Under the pieces are notes generated by a model that saw only the letters and a list, made by a program, of their open reading frames with translations, was not told the DNA's origin and did no database searches. Made by a program: the position numbers and the translations under genes. From contig RSEH01000361.1 in assembly GCA_006503475.1 (NCBI GenBank), forward strand, positions 1 to 35,431: DNA of 35,431 nucleotides. The letters run 5' to 3'. This document shows, in pieces, positions 9,194 through 17,711 of the stretch (positions are counted from its first letter, which is position 1; each line of letters begins with the position of its first letter). Source of the stretch: Stentor roeselii. Its lineage: Eukaryota > Ciliophora > Heterotrichea > Heterotrichida > Stentoridae.

Positions 9194-9655
9194 ATGGAAA
9201 ACAGAATTTCTGCAGAGAAGCGATCTCTAACAATAGATCCTATTGATTAGGTGCACTTTTCTTTTACAGATAGTCTTACTAATTTTAAAGCACATTTTCT
9301 AGGGCCACTAAATTCAATATATGAAGGTAGACTCTTTGAAATAGAATGGGAACTTCCTAAAAAATATCCAAGAAAAACTCCTAAAGTTTTATTTGCAACT
9401 AAAGTTTTTCACCCTAATATAGGCGAAGCTGGTGAAATTAACTTGACTTTACTTAAAGACGAATGGAGTCCAATTTTGGGATTTTCAAAGCTTTTGCTGA
9501 GCATTTGTTCATTATTAGATGATCCTGATACAAGTTGTCCCCTTAACTCAATTGCAACTCATATGTTTGAAGAAGATCGATTAATGTATAATTCAATAGC
9601 ACGAGATTGGGTTTGTAAATATTCATTAGAAAATCATTTCGGCCTGAAATGGTGA
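9194..9655 (+). pseudogene. Ubiquitin-conjugating E2-like sequence, in-frame TAG and no catalytic Cys
   Basis: Reading from the ATG at 9194 gives MENRISAEKRSLTIDPID, a TAG at 9248-9250, then VHFSFTDSLTNFKAHFLGP and an otherwise complete E2 (UBC) fold. The E2 landmarks are present: YEG, the PKVLFATKVFHPNI segment with HPN, W in DEWSP, and LLLSICSLLDDPDTSCPLN. The match on both sides of the TAG stays in one frame and the segment before it fits the usual N-terminal helix, so the TAG interrupts a once-continuous gene. No GT occurs between the ATG and the TAG, so no GT-AG intron starting after the ATG can remove it. In E2 enzymes the Cys eight residues after HPN accepts ubiquitin; here that site reads GEINLTLL, with Asn (AAC, 9440-9442). 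It is either a pseudogene, a read-through product, or a Cys-less UEV-type variant. There is no useful ATG downstream of the TAG. Confidence 0.75.
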
Positions 9656-10285
9656 ATTACTTGTTTAAGAAACTTTTAACCTTATGAGCAAAAATTTAAT
9701 ATATAAAGTTTTTATGATTCAATTTCAATACACAAAGTAGTTTTTTATCTATTTAATGACCTGTTTATTGCAATATACCTATAAATTTATGACATGAAGA
9801 ATATTATGATATTCAATGTTTGAGTAAATTATCTTATATTAAAGTGAGCTTCGATAAAATTTAGCTACTAATATTTTAAATACTTGAAATAATTCAAATC
9901 TTTAATAATCACTAATAATTAGCCAATAATTCTCAATATAAATCTCACAACCATTTCAAAATACCTATAACAATATTCTCATCCCATCTAAACTAAACCT
10001 TCTAATTTACCTTGTCCAAGTATATTAAAACTACCCTAAATAATCATTCACTAAAAAATAAACCCTAAAATTTTCCATCTAAATCCAAACCTATTCAAAC
10101 CCTTCCTTAATCATTATAAACATATAAATTCTAAAGATAAAAATGGATCATCAATCTAAATTTAAACCTTCTTCCACATACCTTTAAAATCTTTGCCCAT
10201 CCCTAACACCTTTCCTCCTCCCCTAATCCCCTAAATCCTTCTCCAGTCCAAACCCTTCCAAACACCCTTCAAGCTAGCCATAAAA
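9656..10285. other. Intergenic, 630 bp; C-rich leader before the MORN gene
   Basis: The left half is ordinary AT-rich DNA. From about 9960 to the MORN start codon the plus strand becomes rich in C and A and nearly lacks G, with many short CCCTAAA-, CCTTC- and ACCC-type words. Similar flanks precede other genes here, so this is likely a promoter or 5' leader property. No RNA gene was seen. Confidence 0.5.
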
Positions 10286-12385
10286 ATGAATGGCCGTAGT
10301 CCAAAACACGTCCACACGAAAAGTTCTTCAATGCTGCGAGACCTAGTCGACGCTCGTCCGTCCTACTCTCGGCAAACAACAATGGACCTTCGCAACTCAG
10401 TAATAAACCAGACATCTCCTCGCCGTTCAATAAACAATTCGCCAGTTTTCAGTCCTCGTCTGTCAATCTTCGGTCACGGTGAAGACATTATAAATTCCTT
10501 AGAGTCTCAACTTCAAGACCTTCGAAGACGAATTCTTGAGATGTACAATGCGAAAATTTTGAATATTAAAGTAGAGCAGTCTTCAGTGATCTCGATAATC
10601 GACAACTATCTGAACACTTTGAACCTGAAATACGAGGAAGATTGTGTGAGTACTGACTTCGTGCACACGATCCTCACTTATTCAGAACTTCTTGAAGTCT
10701 TCGCGATTCCTCTTGAACTGCAAGATCACGAATCGCTTGAAGTCCATGTCAGAGATGCAGGGATTTACCAGGGGCGACTTCTAGACGGGAAAGAAGAAGG
10801 CCAGGGAGTGATGGTTTACCGAAACCGCAACAAGTATAAAGGAAAGTTTGTTGGTGGTTTAAGACATGGGCAGGGAAAATGTATTTACAGCAATGGAGAC
10901 GTCTTTAAAGGGAATTGGGTTAATGACAAGCCACATGGAAAAGGAATTTTCAGATACATGTCTGGAATCATTCAGGACTACGACGATAGTCCTACCCTCG
11001 AATTCGACAGCATTTCAAAAGAAGAGGAAAAATACGAAGGCGAATACGCGAATGGCTTGAAACATGGAAAAGGTGTCTGTCTTTACCCGAGTGGCGAAAG
11101 GTATGAAGGGGAATTCGCATTTGGACTTAGACATGGCAAAGGAATCAGCACCTTTCCTAATGGAGAGAAGTACGAAGGCGAGTGGGTCAACGATAAAAGA
11201 CACGGCACTGGAAAAATGTTCTTACCTGATAAAAGCATCTATGAAGGCGACTTCTCTGATGACTTGATGAACGGCACTGGAGTCATCACCCAACCTGATG
11301 GCGCTAAATACATCGGCGATATTGTCGATGGCAAAAAAAGTGGCAAGGGCGTCGAAGAACTCCCTGACGGTGAAAAATATGAAGGCTCTTTTTTTAACGG
11401 CCTTAGAAGTGGCAAAGGCTTTTTGATATCGAAAAGAGGAAACAAGTATAATGGAGAATTTTTGAACGGTAAAAAACATGGAAAAGGAAATATAAACTAT
11501 TCGAATGGAAATAAATTCGAAGGGGATTTCGAAAATGGGAATATTAATGGACTTGGAGTTTTTATTTATAAGAACGGCGACAGATATGAAGGAAATTGGG
11601 AAAATGATCAGGCTCATGGACGTGGAAGGTTCACTTGGAAAGATGGGGATAAGTATGAAGGTGATTATAAGGCGGGTATGAAAACGGGATTTGGCATTTA
11701 TACTTATAAAGATGGGTCTAAGTATGAAGGCAATTGGAAGGCTGATAAAAGACATGGACAGGGGTCTTTGTCTATTCTTCCTTCTGGAGGGTATATTGGA
11801 TTCTGGGAAAATGATAAAAAACACGGATCGGGAGTCATGACTTGGCCTGATGGCGACCGTTATGAAGGCGAGTTTAAACTCGGTTATCTTCATGGCGAAG
11901 GAGTCTATCATTTCAAAAATGGAGACAAATACTCCGGCTCCTGGAGCCAAAGCGAAATGACCGGATTCGGGGTTCTAATCAAGAAAAGCGGTGAAAAGTA
12001 CGAAGGAGACTTCGTGAAAAGTGAAAAGCACGGAAAGGGGATGCTTTTTTTTGTAAATGGTGACAAATTCAAAGGAAACTTCGAGAAAAACAAGAGAAGT
12101 GGACAAGGCGTGCTTTACGAGAAGAGCGGAAACGTGTATGACGGGCAGTGGAACGACGATTTGAGGCATGGAATCGGAACTTACAAATGGACCAATGGGA
12201 ATTATTACAGTGGTCAGTGGTTCGAAAACGAAATGCAAGGCAAAGGAGTGCTCGAGCAAAAAGGAATCGCCAAATATGAGGGAGAGTGGCGTAAGGGCAA
12301 AATGCACGGCACGATATTGAAGACTCTTGCAAATTCGCAAAAGGAAACCATAGTTTATATCAAAGGAAAGATAGTTAATGCGTGA
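10286..12385 (+). CDS. MORN-repeat protein with 22 units
   Basis: The 699-residue protein has a Ser/Arg-rich N-terminus (1-65, with several SPR-type sites), a helical section (66-145) and 22 successive MORN units from residue 160 to about 690. Each unit is close to 23 residues of the form KYEGEF.NGLRHGKG....PNGE. Unit 3 carries an acidic insertion of about 20 residues (IIQDYDDSPTLEF...). The last unit is degenerate and is followed by a short tail ending GKIVNA. MORN repeats form elongated beta-hairpin rods and are found in cortical and ciliary scaffolds and fused to PIP kinases in plants. No enzyme domain is present, so a structural or membrane-associated role is inferred. Codons are richer in G+C than in most of the window, suggesting good expression. 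The start is the first ATG after the C-rich leader; the stop is TGA. Confidence 0.93.
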   Translation: MNGRSPKHVHTKSSSMLRDLVDARPSYSRQTTMDLRNSVINQTSPRRSINNSPVFSPRLSIFGHGEDIINSLESQLQDLRRRILEMYNAKILNIKVEQSSVISIIDNYLNTLNLKYEEDCVSTDFVHTILTYSELLEVFAIPLELQDHESLEVHVRDAGIYQGRLLDGKEEGQGVMVYRNRNKYKGKFVGGLRHGQGKCIYSNGDVFKGNWVNDKPHGKGIFRYMSGIIQDYDDSPTLEFDSISKEEEKYEGEYANGLKHGKGVCLYPSGERYEGEFAFGLRHGKGISTFPNGEKYEGEWVNDKRHGTGKMFLPDKSIYEGDFSDDLMNGTGVITQPDGAKYIGDIVDGKKSGKGVEELPDGEKYEGSFFNGLRSGKGFLISKRGNKYNGEFLNGKKHGKGNINYSNGNKFEGDFENGNINGLGVFIYKNGDRYEGNWENDQAHGRGRFTWKDGDKYEGDYKAGMKTGFGIYTYKDGSKYEGNWKADKRHGQGSLSILPSGGYIGFWENDKKHGSGVMTWPDGDRYEGEFKLGYLHGEGVYHFKNGDKYSGSWSQSEMTGFGVLIKKSGEKYEGDFVKSEKHGKGMLFFVNGDKFKGNFEKNKRSGQGVLYEKSGNVYDGQWNDDLRHGIGTYKWTNGNYYSGQWFENEMQGKGVLEQKGIAKYEGEWRKGKMHGTILKTLANSQKETIVYIKGKIVNA

Positions 12386-12477
12386 TTTAGAAGACTTAGA
12401 AAGTGATAATTATAATAATTATAACATCATACAATTATATCTGTATTATCACTTTTAACTTCCACTAATTCCTAAAT

Positions 12478-14745
12478 TTAGATTAAGTCCTTGACTGCCT
12501 TGGCACAGTAGAATCCGACATTCTTATAATCCTTCATCTTATAGTCAATCATAGCCATATGCAATTCCTTTCCAAGACTCCTTCCATTAATCATCATTCC
12601 CTTCTCATGAGCATAAACAAAGCTATAAGGTTCGGTGATCTGATCCGCAACAAGATCCAAAACCTCAGCATAATCCAAGCTTTCCAACAATCCAGCCATA
12701 TCCCTATAAACCGAAGCAAGTTTCGAAAGTCCTTCCTTAGCAGAGTAAAAGTTCTTTTCCTTAAACAACCTAAAAGCTTCAGCAAGTTCAACAGAAAATT
12801 CAGGAATTTCCTTTCCTTCCAAACTGAACTCAACGTCAAGTCCCTTCATGAAACCTTGCGCGAAGGCCAGACTTTCATGGTCCTGCAGTTCTTCCAGTTC
12901 TGAGCTGGGCACGTAAATTATCTTGAAAGCCGCTTGGCCGATGTCGAAGCCGAAGCCGTACCAGTTTCCGCTCTGGTAGTCTCCCATCGCTTTGCTCACG
13001 TCGGCGAAGACTTCAGCGCCGTTGAAGATAATGTTCAGGCCAACGTGGTAGAGAAGGCTTAGGGGATGAGCCCAGGCTAAAACTGCTTTTTCGACGACTT
13101 GAGCCACTTCTACTGAGGCTGGAACGCATTTTTGGATGAAACCGGGAAGAGCTGCGAATGCGTTTGATAGGTCCATGAAACCGTCTTTTGTACCGTCGAA
13201 GGTGTGCTTTGAGAAGTCAACTACTGATTGCTCGATCCAACCGCCGAACTCTGCTGAGTTTGTCACGCATGGTGCTAGGTCTGGGGTGTTCACATCAGTT
13301 CCCATTCCAACGAAGAACCCACCGATGATGTCCATCACTTGGTTGAAATTCAGTCCTTGCAACTTCTGAGTCGGCATGAATTTCGCAATCATCGCACCTG
13401 CTGTCGTTCCCATGTCCAAAGGAGTTGTCGTGGCCTTCAGGTTCGTCAGGTCGCCTTTAATTGAAATGGTGTTCAATACCACATCTTCTGTTGTCACTGT
13501 CAGTCCGAATTTCGCTGGATTTTTGAAGTAGTTCAGAGCAGTGTCCAATCTTTTCGCTTCTAAGTCCAGTCCTTTCTTGCATGATCTCAGTTGTTTTGAG
13601 ACTTGGTTGAAAGCTGTTTGGATCTTGTTAAGTCCGGGAGTCAGTTTCTTCGCAGTTGACATGTCAAGATTTTTCACGACGCTCTTCAAGTTGTTATAAA
13701 CCTTTTGCGAGTCCTTCAAGCACAAACTAGCGATATCAGAAAGTCCTAAGCTCTTAACAAGCCCATCATAAAGTGGCTGGAATTCATCAGGCTTACTCTC
13801 TTCAACAAACTTCTTGAAAAGTGATCCAAAGCTCTGTCCAAGTGCGACATAATCCAAGTTCATAAGCGAGTTAACAATATTGACCAAGTCAGTTTTGATT
13901 GGGACTCCCTTGAGCAAAACATCAGTAGCAGAGACTTGAAGTGGGTTCAAAACATGATCCTTGAGTACTTTCAAACAACTTTCAAGTCTTTTCGCATCTC
14001 CTTCCAAGGCCTTGCTGTACTTCGACATGTCCTTAGGAGCCTTTTCAAAGGCAGAACTGATTTTCTTGAGAGCAGTTGAAACACTGTCATAAACTGTGAC
14101 GTCTAAAGAGCCGATGGCAGTTTCTGAGTCAGTCAAAATCTTGGCAGGATTGGCGATGGCCTGTTCAGCTCCAGGGTAGAAGCCAATGGTGGAAAAGGCG
14201 TTTTGAATCATTAAAATACCGTTTTTGGTCTTCACTTCATCAATGTTTGGCAAGAAGTTCTTGAACATTGAACCCATTTGCAAACCGAGAGAGTTCCAGT
14301 CCTGAAGTGCAAGAGCAGTGAGAGCAGAGTCAAGATACTGTTTTACCGAGATTCCTCCAATGACAACATCATCAGACACTATAAGATTATTCTGAGTTGG
14401 TTCTTTGAAAACCTTGATTGCGTCTCCCAGTCGAATCGCATCTGTTGACTGGCTCGGGTTGCACTTGACGATGTCCTTCGGGACTTCATTGAAGGCTTCA
14501 TGGATCTTCTTCAGCGCATGAGTCACTCTTTCACTTGAGTACTCGAATTTCTTGAAGGCTGACTGAAGACCTTCCACGATCTTGTTGGTGTGCCTTATGC
14601 AGGTCTCTGAGCCGATACCGACTCCTGCTCCTTGAACCAGACCCACTGCGACTGCTTCTGTTCCGGCTGTTGGCCCTTCAAGGCCTTTGAGACTGTTTCC
14701 GGCGAGTGCCAGGGAGATCAGAAAAGCACTAAATAACAATTTCAT
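12478..14745 (-). CDS. Large secreted helical repeat protein
   Basis: The 755-residue protein starts with a clear signal peptide (MKLLFSAFLISLALAG). The rest is predominantly helical, soluble and divided into about four degenerate domains of 150-190 residues plus a shorter C-terminal one. Each domain contains a helix like LKKI..AFE..PKD, a segment resembling V..DVVL..I.IK.DL, and ends in a short motif with two small residues four apart: LGLQMGSMF, LGQSFGSLF, TTAGAMIAKF, FGFDIGQAAF. Weaker versions are SAKEGLSKLASVY and VGFYCAKAV. Cysteines are few and partly paired per domain (ETCIRH, VKCNPS, SLCLKD, RSCKKG, APCVTN, QKCVP), consistent with disulfides outside the cytoplasm. No catalytic motif or membrane anchor is seen. 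Balanced codon use suggests high expression. I infer an extracellular, surface or vacuolar/granule protein. The gene is convergent with the MORN gene, 92 bp apart. Confidence 0.85.
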   Translation of the reverse strand: MKLLFSAFLISLALAGNSLKGLEGPTAGTEAVAVGLVQGAGVGIGSETCIRHTNKIVEGLQSAFKKFEYSSERVTHALKKIHEAFNEVPKDIVKCNPSQSTDAIRLGDAIKVFKEPTQNNLIVSDDVVIGGISVKQYLDSALTALALQDWNSLGLQMGSMFKNFLPNIDEVKTKNGILMIQNAFSTIGFYPGAEQAIANPAKILTDSETAIGSLDVTVYDSVSTALKKISSAFEKAPKDMSKYSKALEGDAKRLESCLKVLKDHVLNPLQVSATDVLLKGVPIKTDLVNIVNSLMNLDYVALGQSFGSLFKKFVEESKPDEFQPLYDGLVKSLGLSDIASLCLKDSQKVYNNLKSVVKNLDMSTAKKLTPGLNKIQTAFNQVSKQLRSCKKGLDLEAKRLDTALNYFKNPAKFGLTVTTEDVVLNTISIKGDLTNLKATTTPLDMGTTAGAMIAKFMPTQKLQGLNFNQVMDIIGGFFVGMGTDVNTPDLAPCVTNSAEFGGWIEQSVVDFSKHTFDGTKDGFMDLSNAFAALPGFIQKCVPASVEVAQVVEKAVLAWAHPLSLLYHVGLNIIFNGAEVFADVSKAMGDYQSGNWYGFGFDIGQAAFKIIYVPSSELEELQDHESLAFAQGFMKGLDVEFSLEGKEIPEFSVELAEAFRLFKEKNFYSAKEGLSKLASVYRDMAGLLESLDYAEVLDLVADQITEPYSFVYAHEKGMMINGRSLGKELHMAMIDYKMKDYKNVGFYCAKAVKDLI

Positions 14746-15546
14746 TATAATCCATCAAATTTTAGCATATTTTTCAATGGAGTTAAAATTAAGCCTTTTA
14801 GAGCTATTTCAGTTGGTTTGGATTTCTGGAATTTAGAATTTTTTTGCAAGAGGAAAGAAGATTGGAAATTATTGTTGATTTGGAAGGGTTTTAGGGAATT
14901 TTTGGAATTAGTGACGGAGGTTGGAGATGATGGAGATTTGGGGATGAGGTGATTTAGAGATTGGTGAAAGGGAGAGGGTGGATTAGGGAATGGCTTTGGA
15001 ATTGATGGGGCGACAAGAATTTATGATGATTGGTGTGGGAAGGGAGTAATATAAAGATTTTAATTATAAGTGGGAGGTTAGTCTTTGAGATTACTTGGGT
15101 TATGTTATCAGGAGATAGGTAAAAAGGGTTGGTTTAACTTTGGGTTAGGTTTTGTGCTGAATGTGGTCAAGGCTTTAGATGTAAAAATTTTCTGATAATG
15201 AAATTATTTGGACTTTATATATTCTACATAGAAACTATTAAAATATTATGGAAATCGACAGTTTATTATTTAGCGATATCTAAACAGACTGCAATTCTTT
15301 AAATTTAAAATACTAATCTTAACTATATAAGTTCGTGAATCACTCATTCAATCTCAAAACACTAACCATCATATCAATTTCAAAATTCAAATCTTTAATT
15401 AATTCTCAAATTCCACTCATTCTCAATCAAAAACTCTAAAAACTCCACTTCACCATAAATCCAGAAACCAATAAACCTTCTCAAATCCTAAAAAAACTCT
15501 AAAACTTTTTCCAAATCCAAAAGAATCCCTGATAAAAAACCTAAAA
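14746..15546. promoter_or_regulatory. Divergent intergenic region with a strand-bias switch
   Basis: The secreted-protein gene leaves to the left and the ARL1 gene to the right. From 14760 to about 15180 the plus strand is rich in G and T with almost no C (GGGGATGAGG, GGGAGAGGGTGG). From about 15310 to 15546 it is rich in C and A with almost no G (CACTCATTCAATC, AACCAATAAACC). Read on each gene's own coding strand both flanks are C/A-rich. The switch point, about 15180-15300, is plain AT-rich DNA and is a reasonable place for the shared promoter core. No named motif was identified. Confidence 0.5.
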
Positions 15547-16089
15547 ATGGGAGTACTTTTTTCACGAATATTTTCCTCTCTATTCGGTCGAGGCGAGATC
15601 CGAATCTTAATCCTCGGTCTGGACAACGCAGGGAAGACGACTCTTCTTTACAAGCTTCAGCTGAACCAAGTGATCGAAACAGTGCCGACGATCGGGTTCA
15701 ACGTGGAGACAGTGACTTACAAAAACCTTAAACTGCAAGTCTGGGACCTGGGCGGGCAAGGAACGATTCGTCCTTATTGGCGCTGTTATTATCCAAACAC
15801 CAACGCAGTCATTTATGTCGTCGACTCTGCTGATAAGGACCGCATTGATATGGCAAAGCAAGAAATGAATGCAATGCTCCACGAAAGTGATCTTAGGGGA
15901 GTACCTTTACTTGTTTTCGCCAATAAACAAGATATCGCAGGAGCTATGACTGAAGGAGAGGTCGGAGAAACTCTGGGACTTGCTGAGATTAAGAATAGAC
16001 AGTGGAGAATCGTCAAAAGTTGCACGAAAAGTGGAGATGGAATTAGTGATGGATTTGATTGGCTTGTGGATTTATTAAGAGATTCTTAG
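15547..16089 (+). CDS. ARF-family small GTPase, ARL1 type
   Basis: At 180 residues the length and alignment match ARL1. Gly2 (MGVLFSRIF) is the N-myristoylation site that precedes the amphipathic helix. GTP-binding motifs are intact: GLDNAGKT (24-31), Thr48 in PTIGFN, WDLGGQ with Gln71, NKQD (126-129) and the CTKSGDG loop. Phe51 and Tyr81, which in ARL1 contact GRIP-domain golgins, are present, as is RPYWRCYY typical of ARL1. A small change is [10 protein letters not shown] where animal ARL1 has GGQTSIRPYW. Known role of the family: recruitment of golgin tethers to the trans-Golgi. The ATG follows the C-rich leader directly and codon use is balanced, in line with a well-expressed housekeeping gene. 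The stop is TAG. Confidence 0.95.
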   Translation: MGVLFSRIFSSLFGRGEIRILILGLDNAGKTTLLYKLQLNQVIETVPTIGFNVETVTYKNLKLQVWDLGGQGTIRPYWRCYYPNTNAVIYVVDSADKDRIDMAKQEMNAMLHESDLRGVPLLVFANKQDIAGAMTEGEVGETLGLAEIKNRQWRIVKSCTKSGDGISDGFDWLVDLLRDS

Positions 16090-16100
16090 TTTTCAGTAGG

Positions 16101-16237
16101 TAGGGATTTTTTGGAAATTTTAGCGATTTTATGGAAATATTTAGGATTTCTTGATAATTTTAGGGATTTTTGGAAATATTTAGCGATTTTTTGGAAAATT
16201 TTAGGGATTTCTTGGAAAATTTTAGGGATTTCTTGGA
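16101..16237. repeat. Tandem ~21-bp G/T-rich repeat between convergent genes
   Basis: About seven imperfect copies of TTTTAGGGATTTCTTGGA plus a short A/T tail, with AGCG and AGGA variants, follow the ARL1 stop codon. The rightmost copies run into the end of the minus-strand Ser-rich gene, whose stop codon (TAA on the minus strand, 16222-16224) is the complement of a TTA in the repeat. Confidence 0.8.
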
Positions 16238-16596
16238 TTAGTTAATTTTTGGATTTTTCCAGGATTTGGGATCACTGCCAACTGGAACTTTTTTTGTTTT
16301 GAAGGAGGTTTTAATGATGGAGATAAAAGATTTTCTAGTGTCAGTATCACTGAATCGTCTTCGAACTCTTGGCTGTGGGATTTTATTAGATCTAGAGTAA
16401 GAACTTTTTCGAAGTCGCTCTCAAGAATTTCTCGGCTTCGGGAGGCTGTGATGGAAGAATTTTTAGAAGAAATTGAACTTGAAGCGTTACTACTTGTCGC
16501 TAATGTTTCTGAATTAGAATCTTGCTGTTTTAGGCAAGGACTACGAATTTTAATAGTATTCCTGGAAGATCTTGGTGAGAATATAACTCGATTCAT
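16222..16596 (-). CDS. Small Ser-rich protein, 124 residues, unknown
   Basis: I do not recognise this protein. It starts MNRVIFSPRSSRN, is rich in Ser, Thr and Asn (a run like SSNASSSISSKNSS near the middle), then has an acidic amphipathic section (LESDFEKVLTLDLIKSHSQEFEDD) and a basic Pro-containing end. It has no signal peptide or membrane span and is probably largely disordered. Its last codons lie in a G/T-rich tandem repeat shared with the ARL1 3' flank, so the C-terminal residues are likely unconserved. Mixed codon use and a non-repetitive middle favour a real gene, but the small size leaves doubt. Confidence 0.5.
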   Translation of the reverse strand: MNRVIFSPRSSRNTIKIRSPCLKQQDSNSETLATSSNASSSISSKNSSITASRSREILESDFEKVLTLDLIKSHSQEFEDDSVILTLENLLSPSLKPPSKQKKFQLAVIPNPGKIQKLTNPRNP

Positions 16597-16766
16597 ATTT
16601 ATCTAAATTGATTAACACAATAACTTCAAAGAAGTTTCATTCAAAAACACCCAACTAGAAATAAATCTTAAGACCCTCTTCAATCCGAAGTAAAATTCCC
16701 AAAATCAAGAAAACATTAAAATAATCATTGAGTACCCTAAACCCTTCTATCACCTAAGACTTAATC

Positions 16767-17711
16767 TTAAATAAAAGGCGCTTTGATAGCATCATCATTA
16801 GTCTTCCTAATAATCGACATAGCTCCAATGCCAAACGACTTATGAGTCCAGTACCCAAGATAAAGAATAGCAATATAAACCAAGAAGTTCCCAATAAACA
16901 CGACATAGCACTGATTAACCAGCAAGTTCTTCATACTTTCTCCAGGCTGCAAACTCAAAACAATGACAAAAAAGACCTTAACACCCAAAGTAAAGACCAT
17001 CAACACAAAGTAAACAATAACCCTATTAACCTTTTCCCTTGAAATCTAAATAAACCTCACCGCATAAATTCCAAGAAAACTATGCGAAACCAGTAACCCA
17101 AATCCAAAAATTCCGATGATGACTCCAGGAATAAAAAACTCTTTCCAATGAACAATGACATAAAACAAAAAATAAGCAGATTGAAGGACATAAAGCATGA
17201 AGTCCACTTTGATCATCGACATAAAAGTCTCAAAAGTCCTAACAGCGACGAGTTTTCTCTCAAAAGTCGACTCATCATGACCTCCAAGCATGTAAGTATG
17301 AAAGTGTTTGTAAGTGTAAACAGACAAAGAATAATAAATCACTTGACATAAGACGAAGAAAGTGATGCAAGAGTACTTTATAGGGTCTTCCACGTCATGT
17401 TGAAAGGCAAGATAAATCGCGATTGAGTTCAGAATCGTTGACATCAGCGAAAAAGCCACAAGTTCAAATGTGTTTTCTTTTACCACCGAGTGCCAGGCGA
17501 AGTAAATCGTCGAGATTATGATGTAAGAAACTGTTGATATGTAAAGAAGGTTGTCCATTCGGTCGGATTTGTCGTAAAGAATTATTAAAGCCACTATTCC
17601 GATCAGCTCTAGACCTAAAGAAAAGGTGATTATGAAAGGAGTGCAGTTCTGAAGAGGAGTCTTTCTTGAGAGACCTTTGCTGCTTGCTATTGAAATTGCA
17701 CCTGAAAGCAT
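16767..17711 (-). CDS. Multi-spanning membrane protein, about 8 TM, one 15-nt intron
   Basis: Two open segments on the minus strand, 17711-17061 and 17045-16767, join when the 15 nt at 17046-17060 are removed, giving 309 residues. The splice reads ...SFLGIYA / ISREKVNRVI..., turning a TAG-interrupted frame into a continuous hydrophobic protein. About eight spans are visible: FIITFSLGLELIGIVALIIL, LLYISTVSYIIISTIYFA, LVAFSLMSTILNSIAIYLA, ITFFVLCQVIYYSLSVY, FMLYVLQSAYFLFYVIV, IPGVIIGIFGFGLLVSHSF, VIVYFVLMVFTLGVKVFFVI and YVVFIGNFLVYIAILYLGY. A charged cytoplasmic-type loop (GGHDESTFERKL) separates spans four and five, and the protein ends IRKTNDDAIKAPFI. I cannot name the family. The layout does not fit a GPCR or a typical carrier. 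The start codon sits beside a G/T-rich flank (C/A-rich on the coding strand). Confidence 0.82.
17046..17060 (-). other. 15-nt spliceosomal intron
   Basis: On the minus strand the intron reads GTGAGGTTTATTTAG. It begins GT, ends AG, has A at position 10 and carries an in-frame TAG if retained. Removing it keeps the frame and joins two membrane-protein segments. An 18-nt alternative (starting three bases later, at GTTTATTT) would also keep frame, but 15 nt matches the other two introns in the window. Confidence 0.85.

Noticed and set aside
9236-9250. A 15-nt segment ending in TAG in the E2-like gene, as a possible intron
   Set aside because: It begins GA, not GT, and lacks A at position 10. 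Removing it would delete the DPI segment that aligns with E2 proteins.
9960-10285. CCCTAAA-like words suggesting an internal telomere
   Set aside because: The words are scattered and irregular, not a tandem array, and the same C-rich composition occurs before other genes.
11222-11950. 242-codon open frame on the minus strand inside the MORN gene
   Set aside because: It is antisense to the MORN repeats, and its length comes from the repeated codon pattern. The plus-strand frame has clear homology across the same bases.
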